The notes: generated by a model not told the origin, from the letters alone. A stretch of DNA of 34,153 nucleotides from Thiobacillus sp. (GCA_030680405.1 JAUXVT010000065.1:1-34153); one strand, 5' to 3'; shown: positions 25,448 to 33,997, counted from the stretch's first letter. Numbers and translations: made by a program.

Positions 25448-26959
25448 TTACCAGTAAGGCTTCAATTTCATCAAATCCTGCAAATGCCTGGCGCTTTCGC
25501 CGTCCGCTGCCTCCGCCTGTTTCGCGGCCAGCCAGCCAAGGACGAAGTCCCCCATCGGCCCCGTATCCGCCTGCGCCGCCGTCAGCAAGCCCCACGCAAT
25601 ATGCGCATCGTTGGCACGCCCGAGGCTGTCCTGCGCGTTGCGCAGAACGCTCTGGTATCGGCCCTGCCTGCGTTTGCCGAACAAGGTCTGGAAAAACTCG
25701 GCCGCGTAGCGCTGGCGCTTGATGGCAATGCGCAGAGCATGACGCTGCGCCGCTTGCAGTTGCTCGAACGCGCGCGCGCCGCGGACGATGGGACGATGCC
25801 CTTTCTGCAGTGCCCGGCGCGCCCATGGGTTCAACGGCGACAACTGGATGAAGCGCTGCGCTTCCGGAACGACACGCCAGCCGCGCTGCAGCAGCCAGCG
25901 CTGCAACGCCAGCAGCCATGCGCCCGGGTGCGCCTGCGTCATCGCCGCCCGCATGGTCGCACGCACCTCGGCGCGATGCGCCTCCAGCGCGTGCATGCCG
26001 CGCTGCCAGGAATCGCTGTCGGGATAGTGCGGCGCGATCACGGGCAGGGTCTCCGCGCACAGCACATCCCAGTCGCGCGCCGGGCCGAGCGCGGCAGCCA
26101 GCGTGCGCAGACCATCCATCAACTCGTCCGGCAACCCACATACCCGGCGATATAGTCGCAGCGCCGCACGCAGCCGCCGCAGCGCCACCCGCGCCTGGTG
26201 CACGTATTCGATGTCGTCGGACGCCAGCACCCCCGGAAAATTGGCCTGGAACTGCGCGAGGCACGCCTGGCAGATCGCGGCAAAACCGTCTTCCACGCTC
26301 ATGTCACTGCTCAGCGCCACCGGCGCGGACTTGACCGGCGCCGCGCCTTCGCCATGCGCCAGGCGCACGCCGCGCTCGGCCTTGCTGATATCCAGCGGCA
26401 CGCAGTCAAGCTGCTGTGCCCAGTCCAGCGCCAGCGCGAACAGGGCATCCGGCTGGCCGGCCTTCAGTTCGAGCTCGATCTCGCAGATCGGCTGGCTGCG
26501 CTCGCCGGCGCGCACCTCGCCCACGTCCAGCGCCACCTCGATCTGCGCACTGCCCTTGCCCTTGAGCAGCCAGGCAGTACGCCTGAAATGCGTTTCAAAC
26601 ACCGGCACCAGTTGCGCGCGCAGCACCTCGGGCACAAGCGCCAGCGCCTCGGCCGGGAAACGGGTCCAGTCCGGCGTGCCGCGGGCAATCGCCATTTCAT
26701 ATTCGGCACGCTGCGACAGCCCGCCGCACCGCTCGCCCTCGGTTTTCAGCGTTTGCAGCCAGCGCCGCCCGACCCGCCGAACCCTGAGCGCGACGCCCTG
26801 CGCGCTCAAGGCAAACTCCGGCGTGTCGAAATAACGGGTAATCAGTTCCTGCTGCACGGGCGCGCTGCGCCGCCGCGCCATCCGTTTAAGGAAGGCTTCG
26901 ACCTGCTGCGGGGGCAGCGACAGCTTGAGTTCGATTTCAACCGGGTGCGGCGTTGTCAT
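25448..26959 (-). CDS. CYTH and CHAD domain protein
   Basis: 503 residues. The N-terminal CYTH domain (about 1-200) begins with the EIELKLSLP signature (ExExK) and belongs to the triphosphate tunnel metalloenzyme fold, often inorganic triphosphatase. The C-terminal CHAD domain (about 220-490) is helical and Arg/His-rich (VHQARVALRRLRAALRLYRR, ALRIAIKRQRYAAEFF), a fold known to bind polyphosphate and to localise to polyP granules. It is transcribed away from ppk1, and its ATG lies within the Pho-box-like repeat between them, so a joint role in polyphosphate metabolism is likely. The 134-bp gap to sixA holds nothing evident. Confidence 0.92.
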   Translation of the reverse strand: MTTPHPVEIELKLSLPPQQVEAFLKRMARRRSAPVQQELITRYFDTPEFALSAQGVALRVRRVGRRWLQTLKTEGERCGGLSQRAEYEMAIARGTPDWTRFPAEALALVPEVLRAQLVPVFETHFRRTAWLLKGKGSAQIEVALDVGEVRAGERSQPICEIELELKAGQPDALFALALDWAQQLDCVPLDISKAERGVRLAHGEGAAPVKSAPVALSSDMSVEDGFAAICQACLAQFQANFPGVLASDDIEYVHQARVALRRLRAALRLYRRVCGLPDELMDGLRTLAAALGPARDWDVLCAETLPVIAPHYPDSDSWQRGMHALEAHRAEVRATMRAAMTQAHPGAWLLALQRWLLQRGWRVVPEAQRFIQLSPLNPWARRALQKGHRPIVRGARAFEQLQAAQRHALRIAIKRQRYAAEFFQTLFGKRRQGRYQSVLRNAQDSLGRANDAHIAWGLLTAAQADTGPMGDFVLGWLAAKQAEAADGESARHLQDLMKLKPYW

Positions 26960-26970
26960 ATCACTGTCAT
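26953..26970 (+). promoter_or_regulatory. Pho-box-like direct repeat upstream of ppk1
   Basis: TTGTCAT-ATCA-CTGTCAT: two 7-bp direct repeats separated by 4 bp. PhoB boxes consist of CTGTCAT repeats with exactly this 7-4-7 layout, and 13 of 14 defined bases match. The orientation suits transcription toward ppk1, whose ATG is 54 bp downstream. TATCAT at 26992-26997 is a possible -10. The left repeat overlaps the first codons of the divergent CYTH-CHAD gene. PhoB control is inference; Pho-regulated ppk genes are known in other bacteria. Confidence 0.6.
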
Positions 26971-27023
26971 GTCAGAAAAATAGCGTGCGCCTATCATTGA
27001 AGCATGCAACAGATAACCAGACC

Positions 27024-29090
27024 ATGAATCTTCCCAGTCCCGAAACCCTGATCAACCGCGAACTCGGCATCCTCGCCTTCCACCGCCGCGTGCTGGCGCA
27101 GGCCGACGATCCCGCTGTGCCGCTGCTGGAACGGCTGAAGTTTCTCTGCATCTTCTCCAGCAACATGGACGAATTCTTCGAGGTGCGGGTAGCCGGGCTG
27201 AAGGAGCAGATTCGTGCCAATTCCGCCCAGCGTTCGCCCGACGGCATGACGCCACGCCAGCAATACCGCGCGGTATCGGAGACAGCGCATGCGCTGGTGG
27301 CCAAACAGTACGAACTCTTCAACAACGAAATCATTCCCCAGCTGGCCGCACACGACATTCACTTTTTCCGCCGCACGCAGTGGAACGAAACCCAGGCGGC
27401 ATGGATACGCGATTACTTTTTCCGTGAGCTGATGCCGGTGCTGACGCCGGTGGGGCTCGACCCCTCGCACCCCTTCCCGCGCGTGCTCAACAAGAGCCTC
27501 AACTTCGCGGTCGAACTGTCCGGGCGTGACGCCTTCGGCCGCAATTCCGGCGCCGCCGTGGTGCAGGCGCCGCGCTCGCTGCCACGGGTGATCCGCATGC
27601 CGGAAGAAATCGCTGGCTGCGAATACGGCTTCGTGTTCCTGTCGTCGATCCTGCACGCGCACGTCGGCGAGCTGTTTACCGGGATGAAAGTGGAAGGCTG
27701 CTACCAGGTCCGCGTCACCCGCAATTCCGATTTGTTTGTCGACGACGAGGAAATCAAGAACCTGCGCCAGGCCCTGCAGGGCGAACTGCCGCAGCGGCAC
27801 TTCGGCGCGGCGGTGCGGCTGGAAGTGGCCGACAACTGCTCGCCTTCGATGGCGGCTTTCCTGCTGGAACAGTTCGAACTCGACGCCGACGCCCTCTACC
27901 AGGAGAACGGCCCGGTGAACCTGGTGCGCCTGATGCAGGTGCCCGACTGGGTCGACCGTCCCGAGCTGAAGTTCCCCCCCTTCGTCCCCGCCCTGCCCGC
28001 CCGGCTGGCCATGCAGGAAGATATCTTTGCGCAGATCCGCAAGGGCGACATCCTGCTGCACCACCCGTTTGAATCGTTCCAGCCGGTGATCGATTTCATC
28101 GAGCAGGCGGCCGCCGACCCCAACGTCGTCGCCATGCGCCAGACGGTGTACCGCACCGGCACCGACTCGAAACTGATGCAGGCGCTGATTCGCGCCGCGC
28201 AGTCGGGCAAGGAAGTCACCGTGGTGGTCGAACTGCTGGCGCGCTTCGACGAGGAAGCCAACATCAACTGGGCCGCCAAGCTGGAAGAAGTCGGCGCCCA
28301 TGTCATCTACGGCGTGGTCGGCCACAAGACCCACGCCAAGCTGGCGCTGGTGATCCGCCGCGAGGAAGGCGAGCTGCGCCGCTACGCGCACCTGGGCACC
28401 GGCAACTACCACGCCCGCACCGCGCGCATGTACACCGACTTCGGCCTGCTGACCGCTGACGAGGCCATGACCGCCGACGTCAACAGCCTGTTCACCCAGA
28501 TCACCGGCCTGGGTAAGGCGGGCAAACTCAAGCGCCTGTGGCAGTCGCCGTTCACCCTGCACAGCGAAGTCGTCGCCGCGATCAACCGCGAGGCCGAGCA
28601 CGCGGCCGCCGGCAAGCCCGCCGCCATCGTGGCAAAAATGAATGCGCTGCTGGAACCGCAGGTCATCGCCGCGCTTTACGCCGCGTCGCAGGCCGGGGTC
28701 AAGATCGACCTCATCATCCGCGGCGTGTGTGCGCTGCGCCCCGGCATTCCCGGCCTGTCCGACAACATCCGGGTGCGCTCCATCGTCGGGCGCTTCCTCG
28801 AACACTCGCGGATCTTCTATTTCAAAAATAGCGGCGACGAGCAGGTCTATCTGTCCTCCGCCGACTGGATGGACCGCAACTTCTTCCGCCGCATCGAAAC
28901 CGGCTTCCCCATCCTCAACCCCAAGCTGAAAAAGCGCGTCATCGCCGAGGGCCTCAAACCCTATCTACGCGACAACGTGCAGGCTTGGGAGATGCTGCCC
29001 GACGGCAGCTACCGCCGCCGCAGCGCGCGCGGCGCCAAGCCCTACAACGCGCAGACCGAGTTGCTGGCCCTGTTGACCAAACAGAAATGA
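27024..29090 (+). CDS. ppk1: polyphosphate kinase 1
   Basis: 688 residues, normal length. It makes long-chain polyphosphate from ATP, usually at the inner membrane. Domains in order: N-terminal helical domain ([35 protein letters not shown]), head domain, and two phospholipase-D-like catalytic domains with [34 protein letters not shown] (His homologous to the autophosphorylated residue), [20 protein letters not shown] and [16 protein letters not shown] 27024 gives the standard [14 protein letters not shown] start; in-frame codons back to 26925 are not family sequence. It is divergent from the polyP-binding CHAD gene with a Pho-box-like site between. Confidence 0.96.
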   Translation: MNLPSPETLINRELGILAFHRRVLAQADDPAVPLLERLKFLCIFSSNMDEFFEVRVAGLKEQIRANSAQRSPDGMTPRQQYRAVSETAHALVAKQYELFNNEIIPQLAAHDIHFFRRTQWNETQAAWIRDYFFRELMPVLTPVGLDPSHPFPRVLNKSLNFAVELSGRDAFGRNSGAAVVQAPRSLPRVIRMPEEIAGCEYGFVFLSSILHAHVGELFTGMKVEGCYQVRVTRNSDLFVDDEEIKNLRQALQGELPQRHFGAAVRLEVADNCSPSMAAFLLEQFELDADALYQENGPVNLVRLMQVPDWVDRPELKFPPFVPALPARLAMQEDIFAQIRKGDILLHHPFESFQPVIDFIEQAAADPNVVAMRQTVYRTGTDSKLMQALIRAAQSGKEVTVVVELLARFDEEANINWAAKLEEVGAHVIYGVVGHKTHAKLALVIRREEGELRRYAHLGTGNYHARTARMYTDFGLLTADEAMTADVNSLFTQITGLGKAGKLKRLWQSPFTLHSEVVAAINREAEHAAAGKPAAIVAKMNALLEPQVIAALYAASQAGVKIDLIIRGVCALRPGIPGLSDNIRVRSIVGRFLEHSRIFYFKNSGDEQVYLSSADWMDRNFFRRIETGFPILNPKLKKRVIAEGLKPYLRDNVQAWEMLPDGSYRRRSARGAKPYNAQTELLALLTKQK

Positions 29091-29105
29091 GTGGCGGCGG
29101 CGGGA

Positions 29106-29134
29106 CTTGAAACCCGCCGACCCCGCCCCCAACT
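29106..29134 (+). promoter_or_regulatory. heat-shock (sigma-32) promoter of htpG
   Basis: CTTGAAA at 29106-29112 is a perfect sigma-32 -35 element. After a 14-bp spacer, CCCCAACT at 29127-29134 matches the -10 consensus CCCCATnT at all but one defined base. The expected transcription start is near 29140-29142, about 30 nt before the htpG ATG. htpG belongs to the sigma-32 regulon in E. coli. The -35 lies in the loop of a GC-rich inverted repeat (29098-29104 with 29113-29119) directly after the ppk1 stop. Confidence 0.75.
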
Positions 29135-29135
29135 C

Positions 29136-29164
29136 TTCCCGTTATGTTTGTACGTTAACGGGAG
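29136..29164 (+). promoter_or_regulatory. hairpin covering the htpG ribosome binding site
   Basis: TTCCCGTTA (29136-29144) can pair with TAACGGGAG (29156-29164) over nine positions (one G-T), with an 11-nt loop. GGGAG (29160-29164) is the htpG Shine-Dalgarno, 8 nt before ATG 29173, so it would be fully paired. The upstream arm lies at or before the predicted sigma-32 start. The structure would therefore form in transcripts reading through from ppk1 but not, or only partly, in the heat-shock transcript. Confidence 0.5.
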
Positions 29165-29172
29165 ATAAAGGC

Positions 29173-31068
29173 ATGTCCGCCACCAAAGAAACCCTCGGCT
29201 TCCAGGCCGAAGTCAAACAGCTGTTGCAGCTGATGATCCATTCCTTGTATTCCAACAAGGATATTTTCCTGCGCGAACTGATTTCCAATGCCTCCGACGC
29301 CGCCGACAAGCTGCGCTTCGAGGGCCTGTCCGATTCCGCGCTGTATGAAAACGACCCCGACCTCAAGATCCGCATCGCCTTCGACCGCGAGGCGCGTACG
29401 CTGACGATTTCCGACAACGGCATCGGCATGAGCCGGCAGGAAGTCATCGAGCACATCGGCACCATCGCCAAGTCCGGCACCCGCGAGTTCTTCAGCCAGC
29501 TGTCCGGCGACCAGAAGAAGGACGCCGCGCTGATCGGCCAGTTCGGCGTCGGCTTCTATTCCGCCTTCATCGTCGCCGACCGCATCACGCTGACCACCCG
29601 CCGCGCCGGCCTCACGTCCGAGCACGGCGTGCGCTGGGAATCCGAGGGCGCCGGCGACTACACGCTGGAAACCGTCGACAAGCCCGCGCGCGGCACCGAG
29701 ATCGTGCTGCATCTGCGCGAAGGCGAAGACGAATTCCTGTCGGATTACAAGATCAAGTCCGTCATCCGCACCTATTCCGACCACATCACCCTGCCCATCG
29801 TGATGAAGAAGACGGAATGGAAAGACGGCGTGGAAACGCCCACCCTTGATGACGAAACCGTCAACCGCGCCTCCGCCCTGTGGGCGCGCGCCAAGAAGGA
29901 CGTCAGCGAAGAGGAATACAAGGAGTTCTACAAGCACGTCGCCCATGACTTCGAGCCGCCGCTCGCCTGGTCGCACAACCGCGTCGAGGGCAAGCAGGAA
30001 TACATCTCGCTGCTCTACGTGCCGTCGCACGCGCCGTTCGACCTCTACGACCGCGAGAAGCGCCACGGCATCAAGCTCTACGTACGCCGCGTCTTCATCA
30101 TGGACGACGCCGAGCAGCTGATGCCTCAATACCTGCGCTTCGTGCGCGGCGTGATCGACTCGGCCGACCTGCCACTCAACGTCTCGCGCGAGATCCTGCA
30201 GCACAGCCGCGACATCGACGCCATCAAGGCCGGCTCGGTGAAGAAGGTGCTGGGCCTGCTGGAAGACCTGGCCGAAAACCAGCCCGAGAAATACGTCGAG
30301 TTCTGGAACGCGTTCGGCAAGGTACTGAAGGAAGGCCCGGGCGAGGACTTCGCCAACAAGGAGCGCATCGCCGCCCTGCTCCGCTTCGCCTCCACCCACA
30401 CCGACACTGATGCCCAGGTCGTCTCGCTCAAGGACTACATCGGCCGCATGAAGGAAGGCCAGGGAGCGATCTACACCATCACCGCCGACAGCTTCGCCGC
30501 CGCCCAGCACAGCCCGCACCTCGAAATCTTCCGCAAGAAAGGCATCGAAGTGCTGCTCTTGTCCGACCGCGTCGACGAATGGCTCACCGGCAACCTGCAC
30601 GAGTTCGACGGCAAGCCGCTCAAGTCCGTCGCCAAGGGCGGCCTCGACCTGGGCGCGCTGGAAGACGAAGCCGAGAAGACCGCGCAGAGGGAAGCCGAGG
30701 ACGCGATGAAGCCGCTGGTCGAGCGCATCAAATCGACCCTGGGCGAGCGTGTGAAGGAAGTCCGCGTCACCCACCGCCTCACCGACTCGCCGGCTTGTCT
30801 GGTCACCGGCGAAGGCGACATGAGCGCCAACCTCGAACGCCTGCTCAAGGCCGCCGGCCAGGCCGCGCCCACCGTGAAGCCCACGCTGGAGGTCAACCCG
30901 ACCCATGCACTGGTCACGCGACTCAACAGCGAAACCGACGACGCCTGCTTCGCCGACTGGGCCAACCTGCTGTTCGAGCAGGCCCTGCTCGCCGAAGGCG
31001 GCCAGCTCGACGATCCGGCGAGCTTCGTGCGACGGTTGAATGGGTTGCTGGCGATGTTACCGAGTTAA
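29173..31068 (+). CDS. htpG: molecular chaperone HtpG (Hsp90)
   Basis: A 631-residue cytosolic ATP-dependent chaperone. The N-terminal GHKL ATPase is intact: [38 protein letters not shown] and [15 protein letters not shown]. The middle domain includes [18 protein letters not shown] with the catalytic-loop Arg, and the C-terminal dimerisation domain starts around [19 protein letters not shown] 29173 ([20 protein letters not shown]) follows GGGAG by 8 nt; codons from 29107 are upstream leader. It has its own heat-shock promoter and is followed by two tandem hairpins. Confidence 0.97.
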   Translation: MSATKETLGFQAEVKQLLQLMIHSLYSNKDIFLRELISNASDAADKLRFEGLSDSALYENDPDLKIRIAFDREARTLTISDNGIGMSRQEVIEHIGTIAKSGTREFFSQLSGDQKKDAALIGQFGVGFYSAFIVADRITLTTRRAGLTSEHGVRWESEGAGDYTLETVDKPARGTEIVLHLREGEDEFLSDYKIKSVIRTYSDHITLPIVMKKTEWKDGVETPTLDDETVNRASALWARAKKDVSEEEYKEFYKHVAHDFEPPLAWSHNRVEGKQEYISLLYVPSHAPFDLYDREKRHGIKLYVRRVFIMDDAEQLMPQYLRFVRGVIDSADLPLNVSREILQHSRDIDAIKAGSVKKVLGLLEDLAENQPEKYVEFWNAFGKVLKEGPGEDFANKERIAALLRFASTHTDTDAQVVSLKDYIGRMKEGQGAIYTITADSFAAAQHSPHLEIFRKKGIEVLLLSDRVDEWLTGNLHEFDGKPLKSVAKGGLDLGALEDEAEKTAQREAEDAMKPLVERIKSTLGERVKEVRVTHRLTDSPACLVTGEGDMSANLERLLKAAGQAAPTVKPTLEVNPTHALVTRLNSETDDACFADWANLLFEQALLAEGGQLDDPASFVRRLNGLLAMLPS

Positions 31069-31074
31069 TAAAAA

Positions 31075-31100
31075 GCCGTTCGTGTCGAAACACGAACGGC
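31075..31100 (-). terminator. strong hairpin after htpG, T-run on the minus strand
   Basis: GCCGTTCGTGT pairs perfectly with ACACGAACGGC (11 bp) around a CGAA tetraloop. On the minus strand the stem is followed by TTTTT, making it a good terminator for leftward transcripts that would otherwise run antisense into htpG. On the plus strand only CTT follows, so it would be a weak terminator there but could stabilise the htpG 3' end. Confidence 0.7.
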
Positions 31101-31116
31101 CTTAACCGTTGTACCG

Positions 31117-31147
31117 AGCGCGGCTGAGCAATCAGTCGCGCTTTTTT
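31117..31147 (+). terminator. intrinsic terminator of htpG
   Basis: AGCGCGGCTGA (31117-31127) pairs with TCAGTCGCGCT (31132-31142), with one G-T pair and a GCAA tetraloop, followed by TTTTTT through 31147. This is a textbook Rho-independent terminator 49 bp past the htpG stop. The following stretch to 31253 shows no gene I can support. Confidence 0.88.
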
Positions 31148-31253
31148 ATTGCCACTAATCTGGTCACGAAGTTGCGCCCCCATCCGAATGCTGCAATCCT
31201 AAGCCCTATCCCAAATGCACTCGGCTGTGCGCAGGGGTAAAAGGGAGATAGAT

Positions 31254-31301
31254 ATGTTTGCCTCGGCGAACGTCACCACAATCAATAAAACAAGGCGGTA
31301 G
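31254..31301 (+). CDS. possible 15-residue leader peptide
   Basis: ATG 31254 opens a frame MFASANVTTINKTRR and stop, preceded by an AGGGAG ribosome site at 7 nt spacing, better than that of the 31333 gene 31 bp downstream. It may be a leader peptide for that gene or a chance frame. There is no run of one amino acid and no attenuator hairpin after it. Confidence 0.25.
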   Translation: MFASANVTTINKTRR

Positions 31302-31332
31302 TAATTTCTACTGCGTTATTTGAGACACCAAA

Positions 31333-31968
31333 ATGAATTGGCTCGCTGATTTTCTTCAATCAACTACTGCAACTGTTATCTGGGCATTCATGCTTTATCG
31401 ATTAGGCTTGTTTGCTGTAGGCAAGTTCGAGTCAGCCATTGGGAAAGCAGTCGATCGTTTGAGAAAGTTTGGATCTGCCGAGTTTGATCCCTCTCCCCAG
31501 CAGCAAGGTTCGGATGAGGCCCCCCTCCTAACAACGAACACGCCACCAGCTGAGTTGCCACCACCGAACTCCCTTGTCGGGCGTTTCGAAACACCTATTC
31601 GTGAGTGGTTGCAGAAGCTTCCTCCAGTTGAGCATGAGGCTCAACTTGTTCGCTCGCTTAGCGGCTGGCAAATCGGCTGGCATTTTGAAACAGTAAATTT
31701 TTCAATCCTCGGCAGCCAATTGGCGGTTCTACAGGCCGTCAATACACAAGCACTAACTCTCACTCAGGTTCGGGGCTTTTACGATCAAGCCGCTCGAACC
31801 TTCTCCGACTATTATCGGAATTACGCCTTCGAGTCATGGCTCGCGTGGCTTACAGACGCTGCAAAGGGGGTGTCGGTAGAGGGCGATGTTGTTTCAATAA
31901 CCGAGGACGGTCGCGAATTTCTCAAGTACATCATCGGACGCGGTTATTCACTTACTCGTTTTGGCTAG
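31333..31968 (+). CDS. hypothetical membrane-anchored protein
   Basis: 211 residues, not recognised. It has an N-terminal hydrophobic helix (about 11-30, TATVIWAFMLYRLGLFAVG), a Pro/Gln-rich linker (about 53-85) and a C-terminal soluble domain with ALTLTQVRGFYDQAARTFSD and SITEDGREFLKYIIGRGYS. The last part resembles a winged-helix wing as in many MarR-like folds. Base composition is less GC-rich than the neighbouring housekeeping genes, consistent with acquired DNA. The ribosome site is weak (GAG). A hairpin with T-rich 3' side follows at 31980. Confidence 0.7.
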   Translation: MNWLADFLQSTTATVIWAFMLYRLGLFAVGKFESAIGKAVDRLRKFGSAEFDPSPQQQGSDEAPLLTTNTPPAELPPPNSLVGRFETPIREWLQKLPPVEHEAQLVRSLSGWQIGWHFETVNFSILGSQLAVLQAVNTQALTLTQVRGFYDQAARTFSDYYRNYAFESWLAWLTDAAKGVSVEGDVVSITEDGREFLKYIIGRGYSLTRFG

Positions 31969-31979
31969 TTCCGAGTAAC

Positions 31980-32005
31980 AAATGAGGTCAGTTCAGGCCT
32001 CATTT
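31980..32005 (+). terminator. possible terminator after the 31333 gene
   Basis: AAATGAGG (31980-31987) pairs with CCTCATTT (31998-32005) over 8 bp with a 10-nt loop. The 3' arm ends in TTTATC, so the T-run is short. It lies 12 bp past the stop. Confidence 0.45.
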
Positions 32006-32093
32006 ATCACCCTCAACATTCATTGCGATCCAAATTGGAAGCCAACCACATAACAACCGGTTCCACTGGATGTTATGCGACAGAGGAAACCAC

Positions 32094-32438
32094 ATGCTTG
32101 CGCTATCCGTACTTGGCAAATGGTTGCGCCGTGCCTCTCCACGGCGCGACATCGTACTCACCGTGCTCAGTGCTCTGGCCGGTTTGGGAATATCGCATCT
32201 CTACTACGTTCAAGCTCTAAATGGCATGAAGGCCGACGCCGACGAACGTCGGCGAGTAGAAGAGCTTGTCTTCCGGGGCATTGAAGCTGTCGGCGACCTC
32301 AGATACTTTCGCGATGCGTCTGGCAAAGTAGTGGGCGTCGCAATTGAATTGCGCGGCCAAGCGTCGGGCGAAGCCACAGCCACCGGAAGCCTGAGTGACA
32401 CGCAAGAAGTGGAACAACGGGGTCAGGTCTTGCATTAA
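32094..32438 (+). CDS. hypothetical small membrane protein ending in a REP-like repeat
   Basis: 114 residues, not recognised. ATG 32094 has GAGG 7 nt upstream. A basic N-terminus (LGKWLRRASPRRD) is followed by a transmembrane helix at about 18-36 (IVLTVLSALAGLGISHLYY), a charged helix (MKADADERRRVEELVFRGIE) and a short domain VGDLRYFRDASGKVVGVAIEL. The last six codons and the stop lie inside the inverted repeat starting at 32418, so the present C-terminus is probably not the ancestral one. Topology suggests a short cytoplasmic N-terminus and a periplasmic C-terminus, or the reverse. Confidence 0.6.
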   Translation: MLALSVLGKWLRRASPRRDIVLTVLSALAGLGISHLYYVQALNGMKADADERRRVEELVFRGIEAVGDLRYFRDASGKVVGVAIELRGQASGEATATGSLSDTQEVEQRGQVLH

Positions 32439-32501
32439 CGCATCCGGCTGTATACGGGTCCGAGGCGAAGGGATGATGTTGCCATGCAAGACTTGACCCC
32501 G
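32418..32501. repeat. 84-bp REP-like palindromic element
   Basis: CGGGGTCAGGTCTTGCAT (32418-32435) and ATGCAAGACTTGACCCCG (32484-32501) are inverted copies with one mismatch. The inner flanks (AACGCATCC and GGATGATGTT) extend the stem imperfectly. The GGGGTCAGGTCTTGCA end sequence is one I associate with dispersed REP/RAYT-type repeats in Proteobacteria; this is from memory and needs a genome count. The left arm encodes the last codons of the 32094 gene and the right arm lies 15 bp before the TTG start of the rlmA-like gene. Confidence 0.65.
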
Positions 32502-32515
32502 CAGGCGCAGGCGCG

Positions 32516-33328
32516 TTGGACGGCATGCCTTTGCATTGCAATGGTTCCGCCTGGAGCTGCGCTTCCGGCCACAGTTATGACATCGCCAGTCAGGGCTATA
32601 CCCATTTACTACCGGTGCAAAATAAACGCTCGCGCGATCCGGACGATAGCAAAGAAATGGTCGCGGCGCGGCGACGTTTTCTGACGGCCGGTTTTTACCA
32701 GCCGATTGCCGCTGCGGTAAACCAGGCCGTGCTGGCAAATCTGCCCGCTGACGTAACAAGCAGTTGTCTCGATGCCGGTTGTGGGGAAGGTTACTACCTG
32801 CGTCAGTTGGCCGCTGCGACACCTGATGAACAAGCACTGGCACTGCTGGGGCTGGATATTTCCAAATGGGCCGTATTGTCGGCCGCGAAACAAGACAAGC
32901 GATCCAACTGGGTCGTGGGCAGCAACGCCAACCTGCCGGTGCAGTCGGGCACGCTTGATCGAGTTCTGTACATTTTCGGCTTCCCCGTGTATGCGGAGTT
33001 TGCGCGGGTGCTCAAGGCGGGCGGTCAACTGTTGCTGGTCGATGCCGGGCCAGACCATCTGCGCGAACTGCGCGAAATCATCTACCCCAGCCTGAAACCG
33101 GAACGCACGGCCGACATGCAAACACCAGAAGGCTTTAGCCGCTTGCCAACGGAAACGGTTCGCTTCTCCATAGAACTGACCAGTGCCGAGCAGATTGCCG
33201 ATCTGCTGGCCATGACACAGCATCTCTACCGCGCCAATGCCGAGGGCCGCGCGGAGGCCGCGGCGTTGACGGCCCTGTCGCTCAGCGTGGATGTACGCCT
33301 GACGTGTTTTGAACGGGGCCTGGGCTAG
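32516..33328 (+). CDS. rlmA: RlmA-like 23S rRNA (guanine-N1) methyltransferase, N-terminus altered
   Basis: 270 residues. It resembles RlmA, which methylates G745 of 23S rRNA using SAM. After the N-terminal zinc region come GYTHLLPVQNKRSRDPDDS (nearly invariant in RlmA), FLTAGFYQPI, the SAM loop LDAGCGEGYYLRQL and GLDISKWAVLSAAK. E. coli RlmA has zinc ligands CxxC followed by C and H. Here the second pair is present in WSCASGH but the first CxxC aligns to GALD, so half of the site is missing. The start is TTG 32516 or ATG 32525. The open frame runs upstream through the REP-like repeat without a start codon, suggesting the repeat replaced the true 5' end. Confidence 0.82.
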   Translation: MDGMPLHCNGSAWSCASGHSYDIASQGYTHLLPVQNKRSRDPDDSKEMVAARRRFLTAGFYQPIAAAVNQAVLANLPADVTSSCLDAGCGEGYYLRQLAAATPDEQALALLGLDISKWAVLSAAKQDKRSNWVVGSNANLPVQSGTLDRVLYIFGFPVYAEFARVLKAGGQLLLVDAGPDHLRELREIIYPSLKPERTADMQTPEGFSRLPTETVRFSIELTSAEQIADLLAMTQHLYRANAEGRAEAAALTALSLSVDVRLTCFERGLG

Positions 33329-33352
33329 AAAATATCCTGGCTAGAAAATATT
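33320..33352 (+). repeat. short tandem duplication over the rlmA stop codon
   Basis: CTGGGCTAGAAAATATC is followed directly by CTGGCTAGAAAATATT, two near-identical 16-17 bp units. The first contains the rlmA TAG stop and the second repeats it out of frame. This looks like a slippage duplication. The intergenic region to 33409 holds nothing else evident. Confidence 0.6.
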
Positions 33353-33409
33353 TTTAATACCCAGCAAGAAGAAGACAAATGGAGACAGCCCCCAGTTTCG
33401 CTTTAGCCA

Positions 33410-33913
33410 ATGCATGACAAGTGCTTCCCGCCCATCGCCGACGCGCACGTGCGGGTTCTGATCCTCGGAAGCCTGCCCGGACAGGTTTCGCTCCAGCGGC
33501 AGCAGTACTACGCCCAGCCTCAAAATGCATTCTGGAAAATCATGGGGCGACTCTTTAGCGCAGGCCCGGAATTGCCCTACGAGGAACGCATGCAACGCCT
33601 TATCCAGAACGGGATCGCCCTGTGGGACGTCTGCGCCGCTGCGCAACGGCCGGGAAGCCTCGACGCCTCGATCGTGCATACAAGCGTGGTGCCTAATGAC
33701 CTCGCCTCGTTCATTGAAACCCATCCGGGCATCGGCTTGATCTGCTTCAACGGCGGCAAAGCTGCAGATCTCTACCGCCGGTTCGTTCTGCCCGGCTTGC
33801 CGGCCACCATGCGCGCCATCCGCTACGAAACACTTCCGTCCACCAGCCCTGCCCATGCGGCCATGCCTTTTGAAGAAAAACTGACGCGCTGGGCGGCTGT
33901 ACTGCAAAATTGA
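33410..33913 (+). CDS. DNA-deoxyinosine / uracil-DNA glycosylase (UDG superfamily, HDG type)
   Basis: A 167-residue base-excision repair enzyme. The superfamily motif 1 is LILGSLPGQVSLQRQQYYAQ, followed by PQNAFWKIMG, as in family 6 (HDG) and Mug-like glycosylases that excise hypoxanthine or mismatched uracil. GIALWDVCAAAQRPGSLDASI follows, and motif 2 is LPSTSPAHA near the C-terminus. Length fits. ATG 33410 gives the usual short N-terminus (PPIADAHVRVLILGS). It appears monocistronic, 81 bp after rlmA. The large antisense frame opposite it is a shadow. Confidence 0.88.
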   Translation: MHDKCFPPIADAHVRVLILGSLPGQVSLQRQQYYAQPQNAFWKIMGRLFSAGPELPYEERMQRLIQNGIALWDVCAAAQRPGSLDASIVHTSVVPNDLASFIETHPGIGLICFNGGKAADLYRRFVLPGLPATMRAIRYETLPSTSPAHAAMPFEEKLTRWAAVLQN

Positions 33914-33997
33914 AAACACACTCGAGTTTTTCAAGTGGCTTGATTCATTGATGCAGCCGCGAACAAATGGGCTCTGAGCCTGAGGTTTCCCCACGAA

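Noticed and set aside
26994..28805. 603-codon open frame on the minus strand opposite ppk1
   Set aside because: It is the antisense shadow of ppk1 in GC-rich DNA; His/Gln/Gly/Val-rich with no domain, and ppk1 is certain.
29098..29119. CGGCGGG/CCCGCCG inverted repeat after ppk1 as a terminator
   Set aside because: No T-run follows, and its loop contains the htpG -35 element, so read-through into htpG remains plausible.
29155..30906. 583-codon minus-strand frame opposite htpG
   Set aside because: Antisense shadow of htpG; no ribosome site or recognisable motif.
33341..33994. 217-codon minus-strand frame over the glycosylase gene
   Set aside because: Shadow of the clear plus-strand glycosylase.
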